Below, piece by piece: positions 41,143 to 50,512 of a stretch of 64,000 nucleotides of DNA. How positions within the stretch are numbered: position 1 is the first letter of the stretch; each line of letters begins with the position of its first letter. Origin of the DNA: Pseudomonas gingeri (GTDB taxonomy: Bacteria; Pseudomonadota; Gammaproteobacteria; Pseudomonadales; Pseudomonadaceae); assembly GCF_013386165.1 (NCBI RefSeq), contig NZ_JACAOS010000003.1, forward strand, positions 910,343 to 974,342, in the 5' to 3' direction. The position numbers and the translations under genes are program-made. The notes under the pieces were generated by a model, which saw only the letters and a list, made by a program, of their open reading frames with translations, did not search any database and was not told the DNA's origin.

Positions 41143-43689
41143 TCATTCCAGCACCCATTGCGCCAACTGCCCTGCCACCTGCTCCATCAGCACATGCTCC
41201 ACATCCCGCGCGCCCGCCGTGCTGCAACGGGCCAGCACGGCCTTGACGATGCCGTCGTCGTAGTCGAAACGCTTGCCGGTGGCCGTCAGGTAGCGCGCAC
41301 GCAGTTTCTCCAGCTTGGCCAGGACAATCCCTTCCAGGGTCACCTCATCAAGGGCGCGGTACGGTACCACGGTCATGCGTGCCAGAAAGGCCGGGCGGAA
41401 GGCTTGCAACAACACAGTGTGCAGCTGCTGGTTGAAGGCTTCGCTGGTTTGTTGCCCGGCGACGCTATCGAGGATCAGTTCGGCGCCGACATTGCTGGTT
41501 GCCAGCATCACGGTGTTCTTGAAGTCGACCACCAGACCGCTGCCGTCCTCCATCAGGCCTTTGTCGAACACGTTGTAGAAGGCTTCAAGCACATCCGGAT
41601 GGGCTTTTTCGATTTCATCCAGCAGGACCACGCTATAGGGCTTGCGTCGCACCGCTTCAGTCAGCACCCCGCCGCTGCCATAACCGACGTAGCCCGGCGG
41701 CGCGCCTTTGAGTTGGCTGACGGTGTGGGCTTCCTGGTATTCGGAGAGGTTGATACTGATCAGGTTGCGCTCACCACCGTACAGCGCATCGGCCAGGGCA
41801 TAGGCGGTTTCGGTTTTGCCCACCCCCGTGGGGCCCAGCAGCAGGAAGACCCCGACCGGCTTTTGCGGATCGGTCAGCCCGGCGCGATAAGCTTGCAGTC
41901 GTTGGACGATGGCGCCAAGGGCCGGGCCCTGGCCCATCACCCGCTGGCCCAGACGTTCGGCCAGGGTGCGCAACGCATAGGCTTCGTCGGCGAGCACCTT
42001 GCCTTGCGGAATACCGGTCCAGGCGGCAATCACCGCCGCGACGACTTTCGAGTCGACCTGTTCCGGGACCAGTGGATCGTCCTCGCGAATCGCGTTCAGA
42101 CCGCTTTCCAGGCGCACCAGTTCGCTCGCCAGTTGCTCGAGGCGATTGTCCAGTTCCTCATCATCGCGGTTCGGATCGACACGTTCGTTAAGCGCGAGCA
42201 TTTCGCGACGGGCCCTGAGCAACTCGGTCACCGCTTCGCGCTCCTTGTGCCAGCGGGTTTCCAGTTCGACGATGGCCTGGCGGTCCTCCTGCTCCTGCAA
42301 TTCGAGCGGCCGGATCCGCAGGTCATGATCATGCCCGATGGCCTGCTCGCGACGCAGACGTTGCAGTTCATCGAGGGTCGCCGCCTGGCGATGGCGCAGG
42401 CTTTCCAGGGCCGGCGGCACGTCATGCTGGGCCAGTGCCACGCGAGCACAGGCGGTATCGAGCACGCTGATGGCCTTGTCCGGCAGTTGTCGCCCGGAAA
42501 TGTAGCGCTGGCTGAGTTTCACCGCATCCTGGATCGCCGCGTCGAGGACTTCGACGCCATGGTGCTGCTCCAGCTTGCCGGCCACGGCGCGCAGCATCTG
42601 CACGGCGGTCTGCTCGTCCGGCTCCTCGACCTGGACCAGTTGGAAGCGGCGTGCCAGTGCCGGGTCTTTCTCGAAGTATTTCTTGTATTCCAGCCAGGTG
42701 GTGGCGGCCAGGGTGCGCAACTCACCACGGGCCAACGCCGGCTTGAGCAGGTTGGCCGCATCGTTGTGCCCTTCGGCGGCGCCGGCGCCGATCAGCGTAT
42801 GGGCTTCATCGATAAACAGGATGACCTTGCCGGCGGCATTACGGACGCCCTCGATCACCCCCTTGAGTCGTTGTTCGAATTCACCTTTGACCCCGGCCCC
42901 GGCTTGCAACTGTCCCAGGTCGAGTACCCGCAGGCTGACCGCCTGTAACGGTGGCGGTACGTCGCCCTGGGCAATACGCAGCGCCAGGCCCTCGACCACC
43001 GCGGTCTTGCCAACCCCGGGAGCGCCCACCAGGATCGGGTTGTTCTGCCGACGGCGCAGGAGGATATCGATACATTGGCGAATCTCCCCATCGCGACCGA
43101 TGATGGGGTCGATACGTCCCTGGCGGGCATCTTCCGTGAGGTCCTGGGTGTATTGCTCCAGCAAGGAAGCATCCGCGCCACCCGCTCGCGGCGAGGCTTT
43201 TCCGGGGCGGGCCGGCACGCCAGATTCGCAGGAGGGCTCGGTCAAGACCATGAATTGGCTGCGCAACGGGTCGCGGGCGATGCCGAGCAATGAGGGAATG
43301 CTGCCTTGCAGCAGCGCCCGATACTCGTCACGGTCGAGCAGTGCCAGCAACAACAGCCCGGAGCGCACCCCCGTCGAACCGAACACACTGGCCTCGACCA
43401 CCGCGTCCTCGATCAGCGCCAGCAACGGCTTGGACAGCGTCGGCGTGCGGGTATTGCCGGTCTTGAACAGTTCCAGGGCAAGGTTGATTTCGCCCGCCAG
43501 ACGGTCGCGCTCCAATCCCAGCGCCGGCAGCAGGCAGGCCAGGTCACCGCCTTCGATGTCCAGCAACTCCAGTAACAGGTGTTCGATTTCGACAAAGTGC
43601 TGGTTACGCTGCCAACTGCGCTGAGCGGCCCGCTCCATCGCGTCGCGACACGGGTGGTTCAAGCGCGAGATCAGCACGGCGATTTCCAT
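41143..43689 (-). CDS. clpV: T6SS sheath-recycling ATPase ClpV (TssH)
   Basis: An 848-residue AAA+ ATPase. An N-domain (LISRLNHPCRDAMERAAQRS) is followed by the first ATPase domain (Walker A VGAPGVGKTAVVEG near residue 225), a ClpB-like middle coiled coil, and the second ATPase domain (LGPTGVGKTETAYALADALY). It pulls contracted TssB/TssC sheath apart for reuse. ATG 43689 is chosen; GTG 43701 is in frame but has no room for a ribosome site. It starts one base after the tssG stop. Confidence 0.95.
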   Translation of the reverse strand: MEIAVLISRLNHPCRDAMERAAQRSWQRNQHFVEIEHLLLELLDIEGGDLACLLPALGLERDRLAGEINLALELFKTGNTRTPTLSKPLLALIEDAVVEASVFGSTGVRSGLLLLALLDRDEYRALLQGSIPSLLGIARDPLRSQFMVLTEPSCESGVPARPGKASPRAGGADASLLEQYTQDLTEDARQGRIDPIIGRDGEIRQCIDILLRRRQNNPILVGAPGVGKTAVVEGLALRIAQGDVPPPLQAVSLRVLDLGQLQAGAGVKGEFEQRLKGVIEGVRNAAGKVILFIDEAHTLIGAGAAEGHNDAANLLKPALARGELRTLAATTWLEYKKYFEKDPALARRFQLVQVEEPDEQTAVQMLRAVAGKLEQHHGVEVLDAAIQDAVKLSQRYISGRQLPDKAISVLDTACARVALAQHDVPPALESLRHRQAATLDELQRLRREQAIGHDHDLRIRPLELQEQEDRQAIVELETRWHKEREAVTELLRARREMLALNERVDPNRDDEELDNRLEQLASELVRLESGLNAIREDDPLVPEQVDSKVVAAVIAAWTGIPQGKVLADEAYALRTLAERLGQRVMGQGPALGAIVQRLQAYRAGLTDPQKPVGVFLLLGPTGVGKTETAYALADALYGGERNLISINLSEYQEAHTVSQLKGAPPGYVGYGSGGVLTEAVRRKPYSVVLLDEIEKAHPDVLEAFYNVFDKGLMEDGSGLVVDFKNTVMLATSNVGAELILDSVAGQQTSEAFNQQLHTVLLQAFRPAFLARMTVVPYRALDEVTLEGIVLAKLEKLRARYLTATGKRFDYDDGIVKAVLARCSTAGARDVEHVLMEQVAGQLAQWVLE

Positions 43690-43690
43690 C

Positions 43691-44725
43691 TCAGGTATCA
43701 CCCTCTTCGTTCAGGCGCAGGTCGATCCGGAAATCCCCCTGGCGGGGTTTGCGCAGCAGCCAGGTGCCTTGACCCAAGGCACTTGGCTGCTGGCTGCCAA
43801 TCTTCGTTTCTTCGGCCTGGGTCACGTGTACGGACACGCTGCATTGCAGTTGCGCGCCGAAGTAGAACGCCACCAGCTCCGCCAACTGGCGATGGGAGTC
43901 CTCCTCGGGCATGAAACCCTTGGCGATTTCGGGTTCCAGCGGACCCAGGCGAATATGAATGCCTGCATGCTCGTCCCAAACCCGTGTCCCACACAACGCG
44001 TCACGCCCCAGGCTGAGATTGCGTCCCTTGCGGCCCAGTACGCTGCGGTCGCTGCTGGCAATCTGTCGCCAGGCACCCTGGTAACCTTGCAGTTGAACGG
44101 GCAGATTGAAGTAATGCTTGAGCAGGTTCTGGAACCCGGCCAGGGATCGCCGCCCATTGGCCAGCAGTGCGGCGCGGGCGACCAGGGCTCGTTCCGGCAG
44201 CACGCTCGTCTGCTCAGCCGAACTGGACGACAACCCGCACAAGGCGCGCAACTGCTGATACACCGGGCCGAGCGTTGGCTGGCGGTAAGGCAAAGCCACC
44301 CGCTGGCGCTGTTCTACCCGATACAGCAGGCTCAACAAACGATGCTGGAACAGATCGAGAAAGGCCACCGTGCCCTGATCCCGATTGCGCGCCCGTTGCT
44401 GCAACCACTCCTGATAGGCATAGGGCAACGGGCCGTCCGGGCCGCCGAGGCCGAACACCTGGGTGTGCAAGGTCAACCGGGATCCGGGCAGTTTCGCATT
44501 CTTGACTTGCCGCAAGCTGCTGATCTCGCTCGGCGCGAACTCCGGCAGCAGCGGCCCGCGCAAGCGCACCACTTCGCGCCCGGGGTCACTGCCGGTACCC
44601 AGCGAGTCGGCCTCTTGCTGCTCGCGCTCGAGAATCATCAGCGCTTGCAGCAACTCAAAACGCTGGGGAACCTGACGCAGGAGTGCGCTTAGAGAGCCAG
44701 GATCGGGTTGCTGCTCGGACTCCAT
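43691..44725 (-). CDS. tssG: T6SS baseplate protein TssG
   Basis: A 344-residue TssG (ImpH/VasB family). Family blocks: LLRQVPQRFELLQALMILER, EIRFRG-type stretch as VVRLRGPLLPEFAPSEISSL, and FGLGGPDGPLPYAYQEWLQQ. It forms the baseplate wedge with TssE, TssF and TssK in the cytoplasm. AAGGAG lies seven bases before ATG 44725, inside the last 37 bases of tssF, so the genes overlap. Confidence 0.93.
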   Translation of the reverse strand: MESEQQPDPGSLSALLRQVPQRFELLQALMILEREQQEADSLGTGSDPGREVVRLRGPLLPEFAPSEISSLRQVKNAKLPGSRLTLHTQVFGLGGPDGPLPYAYQEWLQQRARNRDQGTVAFLDLFQHRLLSLLYRVEQRQRVALPYRQPTLGPVYQQLRALCGLSSSSAEQTSVLPERALVARAALLANGRRSLAGFQNLLKHYFNLPVQLQGYQGAWRQIASSDRSVLGRKGRNLSLGRDALCGTRVWDEHAGIHIRLGPLEPEIAKGFMPEEDSHRQLAELVAFYFGAQLQCSVSVHVTQAEETKIGSQQPSALGQGTWLLRKPRQGDFRIDLRLNEEGDT

Positions 44726-46488
44726 AGCTTGATCTCCTTATCGCCCTCTACCAGCAGGGTGCGAACAAAACAGTTGGCATTGGCATACAGCGCAAAAAAG
44801 TGCGCGAGCACGCCGGAGAACAGCACTCGACTGCTGCCGGAAAACTTGCTCGGATCCAGCTCCAGACGCACCTCCAGGCCATTGCGCCAGCCGCGCCAGG
44901 CATCTTTGCCGACACGGCCGACAACCCGTTCGGTGTTCAGCGAAAGAATGCCATTGATCTGCAAACGCGCGGAGGGTTCGTCCCGCAGATTGTGCAGAAT
45001 CAGCATCTCTCTGAGCGCCTCCAGCGCCTGGGGGCCTTCCGTCAGCGACAGGTGATTGAGGTTGAGTTGCGAGATCAGGCGCCAGCGTGAAGCGCCGTCC
45101 AGTTCGGGCATTGACTGCGGCGTGGGGCTCCTCAGCAAGTTGATGGTCGCCACCGGACCGCTACGTTCGAACTTCAAGCCGCTGCCGCTCAACAGGTTTT
45201 GCGCCATATGCCGATTGGTGCACCAGACCTGCGCGGTAAAGGTGTTGTCAGGCGACGCGGAGCCGGGCTGGAAATCGCTGTCCACCAGGCTCAGGATCAT
45301 GTCGGTACCGGCCCGCGCAATGCCGGGTGCGTTGATCCGCCGGGCGTGCCAGAAGAGGCCGTCATAGGCTTGCCCGTGCTGGTAGCCATAGTACTGCGGC
45401 ACGGTCTGGTAGCCGCTGGCCGTACCCGCCACCAGCTTGCGGATGCTGTGGACTTCGACACTGTTGTCACGGTGCGAGTCGGCCACCAGGCGATATTCGC
45501 TTTGCGTGCCATCCGGGCGCAAGGTTTCGGCCGTACGGGAAAACAGGTTGATGACGGGGGTGCAACCCAGGGCGATGTCCTCGCGTTGCAGGCTCATGCG
45601 ACTGGCGGGGACACGGTCGAGGGCGATGTAGACCTCAAGCAGATCGGTGGCCTGCGGCGGCACCTTCAGCGCGAGATCGAAAAACGCGAATTTCTGCGCA
45701 AAGGCAAAATACTCCACCAGCAGATGCAGCCCGGGATGCACGCCGTCTTCTTCCGGTAGCAGTCGCTCGGTATCGCTATAACCAACCGGCAAAGGCAGGG
45801 CATTGACGGCCTGGCCGAGAGTGCCAGGCAGGCCACAGACAATATTCAGGCTATGGGCGGCCAACAGATCATAGAGTTGTGAAGAATTGCCAACCGGCCC
45901 CGCCAGGTGAATACGCAAGGTCTGGATCGGTAGTTCGGACCAGGGCTTTCCATTGTTGCATTTCAAAATCAGGCGCAGCGCCGCCTCGGCATTGTCGATG
46001 CCGGTGACCGACTGTGCGGCGCTGCCCTCCACCAGGCTGACGTCCTGAACCTCCAGGGGCCATAAAGTGACATCGGCGCAGGTGCGGAAATACAGGCTGT
46101 CGAGCTGTTCTTTCTCGGGCGCCTTGAACACCTGTGTGCCTCTGGGCAGGTGGTAACCGGCGGCCAGGCTGCCTTTGCTCGGATCCGGTCCGAACTGCAC
46201 GATGGCGCAGGAAGGCATCGGCCTTAATACCAGCGGGTACATCTGTTCCAGCAAGGCGTCGCTGAATTCGGAGTAACCGTCGTCGAGCCGGCGTTGCAAA
46301 CGCGCCGCGAGCAAGGCGAAGCTTTCGATCAGGCGTTCGACATGGGGGTCCTGGGAACCACTGGACGACAGCTTCAGGCTGCTGGCCAGGTTGGGATGAT
46401 TAGCGACGAAATCGCTGCCGGCACGGTGCAGCCAGGTCAGCTCGCGCTGGTAGTAATCGAGCAGTCGGGCATCAATCGAGTCACTCAT
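44689..46488 (-). CDS. tssF: T6SS baseplate protein TssF
   Basis: A 599-residue TssF (ImpG/VasA family). The start YYQRELTWLHRAGSDFVANH and DPHVERLIESFALLAARLQR is characteristic, as are YPLVLRPMPSCAIVQF and the C-terminal FFALYANANCFVRTLLV. ATG 46488 overlaps the end of tssE by eight bases; an earlier in-frame start lies within tssE and is less likely. Part of the baseplate wedge. Confidence 0.93.
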   Translation of the reverse strand: MSDSIDARLLDYYQRELTWLHRAGSDFVANHPNLASSLKLSSSGSQDPHVERLIESFALLAARLQRRLDDGYSEFSDALLEQMYPLVLRPMPSCAIVQFGPDPSKGSLAAGYHLPRGTQVFKAPEKEQLDSLYFRTCADVTLWPLEVQDVSLVEGSAAQSVTGIDNAEAALRLILKCNNGKPWSELPIQTLRIHLAGPVGNSSQLYDLLAAHSLNIVCGLPGTLGQAVNALPLPVGYSDTERLLPEEDGVHPGLHLLVEYFAFAQKFAFFDLALKVPPQATDLLEVYIALDRVPASRMSLQREDIALGCTPVINLFSRTAETLRPDGTQSEYRLVADSHRDNSVEVHSIRKLVAGTASGYQTVPQYYGYQHGQAYDGLFWHARRINAPGIARAGTDMILSLVDSDFQPGSASPDNTFTAQVWCTNRHMAQNLLSGSGLKFERSGPVATINLLRSPTPQSMPELDGASRWRLISQLNLNHLSLTEGPQALEALREMLILHNLRDEPSARLQINGILSLNTERVVGRVGKDAWRGWRNGLEVRLELDPSKFSGSSRVLFSGVLAHFFALYANANCFVRTLLVEGDKEIKLWSPSSNPILAL

Positions 46489-46900
46489 GCCTGACCCCGA
46501 AGCCGCTTTCACCCAGCTCCAGGACAAACGACATGTTCGGAGTCGATTCGAGACCCCGAACATGCCCGCTCACCCGTACCGTCATGCGTGTACGTTGCCC
46601 CGGCAGCGCCTGCACGTCGACATCATCCAGCGCCAGGCGTGGCTCGAAACGGGTAATCGCACCGCGGATATCGCGGATCAATACGCGATGATCCTCTTCG
46701 CGGTCGGCATACAGGGTGCTCCAGTCGCTCATCCCGTAGTCGATGATGGTCGGGGCGAACCCATGTACCCGCTCGCTGCGCCGGGTGTTGAGCAGGCGCT
46801 CCAGCTCGAGGCGAATGGACTCGACGATCCGCAACGGATCACGGGCATCGAAGTAGCCCTCCGTGTCCCCCGCCAGGAGGTCGAACAGCGCAACACGCAT
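46481..46900 (-). CDS. tssE: T6SS baseplate protein TssE (gp25-like)
   Basis: A 139-residue gp25-like protein: SIRLELERLLNTRRSERVHG, IDYGMSDWSTLYADREEDHR, and AITRFEPRLALDDVDVQAL hold the usual conserved Leu-Asn-Thr-Arg and Glu-Pro-Arg-Leu elements. It nucleates the sheath at the baseplate. GGAG lies six bases before ATG 46900. Confidence 0.92.
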   Translation of the reverse strand: MRVALFDLLAGDTEGYFDARDPLRIVESIRLELERLLNTRRSERVHGFAPTIIDYGMSDWSTLYADREEDHRVLIRDIRGAITRFEPRLALDDVDVQALPGQRTRMTVRVSGHVRGLESTPNMSFVLELGESGFGVRHE

Positions 46901-46930
46901 GAAAATCTCCAGCCGGATGAAAACAGGCGA

Positions 46931-47431
46931 TCAACCCTTGATGAGTTTGTTCGCCGCCAGGTCCCAGGTAGAGGCCGCGGTGCCTTCCTTGGTGCCGTCG
47001 TCTTTCTGGGCCGTCAGTTCCCACTTGATCTTGGTGAAGTTCAGCGACAGGGTTTCCACCGGCTTGCCACCGGCACCGCCGCTGACACTGACGTTGGAGA
47101 CCACCACGTTGCTCAGGGTGTAGATGATGAATGGCATCAGTTGGCCGCTGCTCTCGGCGGCGTTGCGGCCGACGGTGACCTTGACCTCGGCGATCGGCTT
47201 GCCGCTGCAGCAATACTCGTTGATGCTCGGGGTGGCGGAGTCGATGAACTTGGTCAGGGTGAACTCACCGATATGTGGCTTGCCGGAAGTACGTTCCGAG
47301 TTGCTGACGTCGTTGGTGACTTGCATGGCCACGTTGTGGCTGTAGGACATGACTTCGATCTTGTCGGCGTAGCCTTCCAGCAGGGAGTCGCCTTTGATCG
47401 TGGTGCCCAGGTCGAGAATAATTGCATCCAT
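46931..47431 (-). CDS. hcp: T6SS tube protein Hcp (TssD)
   Basis: A 166-residue Hcp: MDAIILDLGTTIKGDSLLEG, IEVMSYSHNVAMQV, GKPHIGEFTLTKFIDSATPS and a C-terminal WDLAANK fit the family. Hexamers stack into the inner tube and carry small effectors. Its place between tssC and tssE is that of HSI-III-type loci. AGGAA lies eight bases before the ATG. Confidence 0.95.
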   Translation of the reverse strand: MDAIILDLGTTIKGDSLLEGYADKIEVMSYSHNVAMQVTNDVSNSERTSGKPHIGEFTLTKFIDSATPSINEYCCSGKPIAEVKVTVGRNAAESSGQLMPFIIYTLSNVVVSNVSVSGGAGGKPVETLSLNFTKIKWELTAQKDDGTKEGTAASTWDLAANKLIKG

Positions 47432-47502
47432 GGGGTGTTGTTCCTTGCACGACTAGCAGAAATGGAGGGCCCGCCGGGTCACGGCGGGCGGGATGAGCGG
47501 GA

Positions 47503-49131
47503 TCAGGCGGCGGCAGGTGCCGGCAACGCGGCAACCAGGCGAATCGAAGCCGTCAACTCTTCCAGCTGGAAGTGCGGCCGCAGGAACACCGTGGCGGTGT
47601 AGCTGCCGGGACGTCCAGGCACATCGCTGACATCGACCCGGGCTTCACGCAGTGGGTACTGCGCCTTGATTTCCTGGGGCGCGTTGTCGTTGATCAGCAC
47701 GTAGTCGGCGATCCAGTTGTTGAGGTAGGTCTGCACATTGTCGCGCGTCGCGAAGCTGCCGACCTTGTCGCGCAAGATCACCTTCAGGTAATGGGCAAAG
47801 CGCGAAGCCGCCAGGATGTACGGCAGCATGCCGGAGATCCGTGCGTTCGCATTGGCCTCGAAGGTGTTGTAGAGCTGCGGCTTGTTGGTGGTCTGGCCAC
47901 CGAAGAACACCGCGACATTGCTGTTCTTGCGATGGCACAAGGCGATGAAGCCCAGCGAGTCGAGTTCCTTTTCACGACGATCGGTGATCGCCACTTCGGT
48001 CGGGCACTTGATCGCCAGGTCGCCGACCTGGGTATTGAACTGGTAGACCGGCAAATCGCTGACCGTACCACCGCCTTCCGTTCCGCGAATCGCGGCACAC
48101 CAGCGGTAATGGGCAAAGGCGTCGGTGATACGCTGGGTCAACAGCCAGGCGGCGTTGCCCCAAAGGAATTTCTGCGAATCGGGCTCGACCATCTTTTGCG
48201 CATCGACATCGGCGCTCTGAGGCGGGATACCGGCGGCTTTGGCTGCCGCAACGGCGGCAATGGCTGCCGCTGCCGCCGTCGCGCCGCTGGTGGTGTTGAC
48301 ATCCTCGACAAAGGTCGACATGCCCGGCACCGGATTGTTCAGCGGATCGTACGGCAGGCGTGACAGGTAGTGCGGCAGGACCATGGCGACATAGCGCGAG
48401 TCCTCGGTCTTGCGAAACGCGTTCCACTCGATCAGTGCGCCACTTTCGAAGACCTTGCTCAGGTCACGGGGCACGCCCAGGTCGGCGAAGGACTTGAGGT
48501 CGAACAGGGCCGGACTGGCCGCCGTGATCAGCGGTGCATGGGCTGCCGCCGCAACGCCCGACAGGTTGGTGAGCATCTTCACGTCGACACTGTTGCGACC
48601 AAATTCGTAGTCGCCCATCAAGAGGCTGAACGGGCTGCCACCGAGGGTGCCGTACTCTTCCTCGTAGACCTTCTTGAACAGCACGCTCTGGTCGAAATCG
48701 ATGGCTTTTTCCAGGTCTTGCTGCAGCTCGCCCTTGGTGACGTTGAACAAGCGCAACTTCAAGGACTCGCTCGTTTCGGTGTTCATCACCAATTGGTGCA
48801 GGCCACGCCAGGAAGCTTCCAGGGCCTGGAACGAGGGGTCATGCAGCACCAGGTTGAGCTGTGCGTTGATCAGCGTGTCGAGGTCGGCGATCCGCTGGCT
48901 GATGGTGGTCAGCATGTTGCCGTTGGCCTGGACGTTTTTCTCGCCCACTTCGTCGGCGAAAACGCTGAGCATTTGCTGGGCGTATTTCTTCTGGACGCCA
49001 TCCTGGGCCCCCAGGATCATCGCCTGGACGATGCTTTCGAGCAGTGGGGTTTGTGCGCTCTGGTCAGCTGCGGCTGCGGGTGCGTCCGCTGCTGGCGTAG
49101 ATGCGGGCGTCAAAGCTGGGTCATTAGGCAT
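47503..49131 (-). CDS. tssC: T6SS sheath large subunit TssC
   Basis: A 542-residue TssC (VipB/ImpD family). After an alanine- and proline-rich N-terminal tail of about 27 residues come DTLINAQLNLVLHDPSFQAL, EASWRGLHQLVMNTETSESL, KVYEEEYGTLGGSPFSLLMG and C-terminal GSYTATVFLRPHFQLEELTA. With TssB it builds the contractile sheath. An interior alanine run (AAAAAIAAVAAAKAAG) interrupts the core around residue 290, longer than I expect for the family. GGAGGAA precedes ATG 49131. Confidence 0.94.
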   Translation of the reverse strand: MPNDPALTPASTPAADAPAAAADQSAQTPLLESIVQAMILGAQDGVQKKYAQQMLSVFADEVGEKNVQANGNMLTTISQRIADLDTLINAQLNLVLHDPSFQALEASWRGLHQLVMNTETSESLKLRLFNVTKGELQQDLEKAIDFDQSVLFKKVYEEEYGTLGGSPFSLLMGDYEFGRNSVDVKMLTNLSGVAAAAHAPLITAASPALFDLKSFADLGVPRDLSKVFESGALIEWNAFRKTEDSRYVAMVLPHYLSRLPYDPLNNPVPGMSTFVEDVNTTSGATAAAAAIAAVAAAKAAGIPPQSADVDAQKMVEPDSQKFLWGNAAWLLTQRITDAFAHYRWCAAIRGTEGGGTVSDLPVYQFNTQVGDLAIKCPTEVAITDRREKELDSLGFIALCHRKNSNVAVFFGGQTTNKPQLYNTFEANANARISGMLPYILAASRFAHYLKVILRDKVGSFATRDNVQTYLNNWIADYVLINDNAPQEIKAQYPLREARVDVSDVPGRPGSYTATVFLRPHFQLEELTASIRLVAALPAPAAA

Positions 49132-49162
49132 CGCGATTCCTCCATGATGGGGAGCTGATCAA

Positions 49163-49840
49163 CTAGGGTTTGGCAGGATCGACAACAGGCGCTGGGGGAT
49201 CTACAGGCTTGTTGGGGTCCACAGGATCGACGGGCGCCACTGCGGGATCGGTCTTGACCGGATCCACGATCGCCGCCGGGTCAGCCTTGACCGGATCAGC
49301 CGGCACCGCCGGGTCCGCTACTGGCGCCGCGAGGGCCTTTTGCAGGTCGTCCTTGAAGGCCAGAACCGCTGCGTCATCGTGCAACCGGGCAATCAGGCTC
49401 TGGTCCAGATCATCGTTGCCATCGAGCTTGATCAACAGGTCCTGCAGCTTCTGACGTTTGTTGTAGAGATCCTTCAGCCCGTCAATCTGGGAAACGATAT
49501 TTTCCGGGCTGAAATCCTCGATCGTCTTGAACGACAACGAGGCCCACAGGCCATCTTTTGACGTATCAATCAGGTTGGCTACCTTGAACTTCTGCTGCGG
49601 GTTGATGCGGCTCAGCACCGTATCGAAGCTGTCGCGGTCGATATCGACAAAACCGCGCAAAGACAGGGGGTCGGGCTTGTTCGGTTGATTGTTGCCCGAG
49701 AGGTCGGACAGGATGCCCACCACCAACGGCAGCTCTTGTTTGGTGGTGGCATTGCCGATTTCGACGTCATACGTGATTTGTACACGCGGCGGGCGATTAC
49801 GACCCAAATACTTCTGCTTGCTTTCCTGATCAGCGGCCAT
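49163..49840 (-). CDS. tssB: T6SS sheath small subunit TssB with Pro/Asp/Val-rich tail
   Basis: A 225-residue TssB (VipA/ImpB family). The core, residues 1-172, is normal: KYLGRNRPPRVQITYDVEIG, PLVVGILSDLSG, FVDIDRDSFDTVLSRINPQQ, SPENIVSQIDGLKDLYNKRQ. Residues 173-225 are an extra low-complexity tail of DP-rich units (PADPVKADP, VDPVKTDP, PVDPNKPVDP). Most TssB proteins end soon after the core, at about 165-175 residues. First gene of the minus-strand operon; AGGAG eight bases before the ATG. Confidence 0.93.
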   Translation of the reverse strand: MAADQESKQKYLGRNRPPRVQITYDVEIGNATTKQELPLVVGILSDLSGNNQPNKPDPLSLRGFVDIDRDSFDTVLSRINPQQKFKVANLIDTSKDGLWASLSFKTIEDFSPENIVSQIDGLKDLYNKRQKLQDLLIKLDGNDDLDQSLIARLHDDAAVLAFKDDLQKALAAPVADPAVPADPVKADPAAIVDPVKTDPAVAPVDPVDPNKPVDPPAPVVDPAKP

Positions 49841-50008
49841 GCCCTTCTCCTTCTGGCGCGCCTACCGAACGGCAACGCGCTCCTGGTGGTATAAACCTTT
49901 CCGACAGCTTGAGTGCGAATTTTCTGTAGGAAAATCGGCTGTGCAAAACCTTAGAAGAGGTCTATAAGACAAGCAAGGAATATCTGGCAAAATCTACTTT
50001 TGAATCCT
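49841..50008. promoter_or_regulatory. Divergent promoter region of the two T6SS operons
   Basis: This 168-base gap must drive tssB leftward and tssJ rightward. A possible plus-strand -10 box, TATAAG at 49963-49968, has no good -35. ATTTTC/GAAAAT at 49919-49935 can form a small hairpin. I see no sigma-54 site: TGGCA at 49986 lacks the downstream GC element. Confidence 0.4.
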
Positions 50009-50479
50009 ATGAAGCGAATTAAGTTCCTCGGTACCCGCTGCGCGCTAGCTATTTTCATGATATTTCAGATAAGTGGTTGCAGCTTGTTTGCGCCCAAGGT
50101 CTCGCTGCAAAAAGTCATCATAGACGTCGAACCCTTGGCCAACAGCAATACGCCGCTGGCCCTGGATTTTGTCGCCGTTGCCGACCCGCAATTGCTCGAG
50201 CGCCTCAAGGGCACCCCGGCTGATCAGTGGTTCGCCCAGCGCGAGCAGTTTCGTCGCGATTTCCCCCTGGGCTTGAACGTGTGGAGCCTGGAGGTGGTTC
50301 CGGGGCAACTGGTGAAGTACGCGAGCAATCCTCTGCAAGGTGAAAAGGCCGAAGGTGTTTTGTTGTTCGCCGGCTACAGCACATCGGGCGCGCACCGGTT
50401 GCTGCTCGACAAACAACCTGATATCTGGCTCAAGGTGGGTGCCCGCGAGATGCGCCTGCTCGATGCCCAAGGTCAGTAA
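50009..50479 (+). CDS. tssJ: T6SS outer-membrane lipoprotein TssJ
   Basis: A 156-residue lipoprotein. The signal peptide ends in the lipobox ISGC, so Cys24 is acylated; the residues after it (SLF) favour the outer membrane. LQKVIIDVEPLANSNTPLAL starts the transthyretin-like fold that binds TssM. I use ATG 50009; a TTG nine bases upstream is also in frame and neither has a clear ribosome site. First gene of the plus-strand operon. Confidence 0.9.
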   Translation: MKRIKFLGTRCALAIFMIFQISGCSLFAPKVSLQKVIIDVEPLANSNTPLALDFVAVADPQLLERLKGTPADQWFAQREQFRRDFPLGLNVWSLEVVPGQLVKYASNPLQGEKAEGVLLFAGYSTSGAHRLLLDKQPDIWLKVGAREMRLLDAQGQ

Positions 50480-50512
50480 AACCCGTATTCCAGGAAGGCT
50501 TAGGAGTAAAGG

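Noticed and set aside
41071..42948. 625-codon frame antisense to clpV
   Set aside because: Shadow of a well conserved ATPase gene.
49981..50005. Sigma-54 promoter before tssJ (TGGCA at 49986)
   Set aside because: The -12 element with GC is missing at the required spacing.
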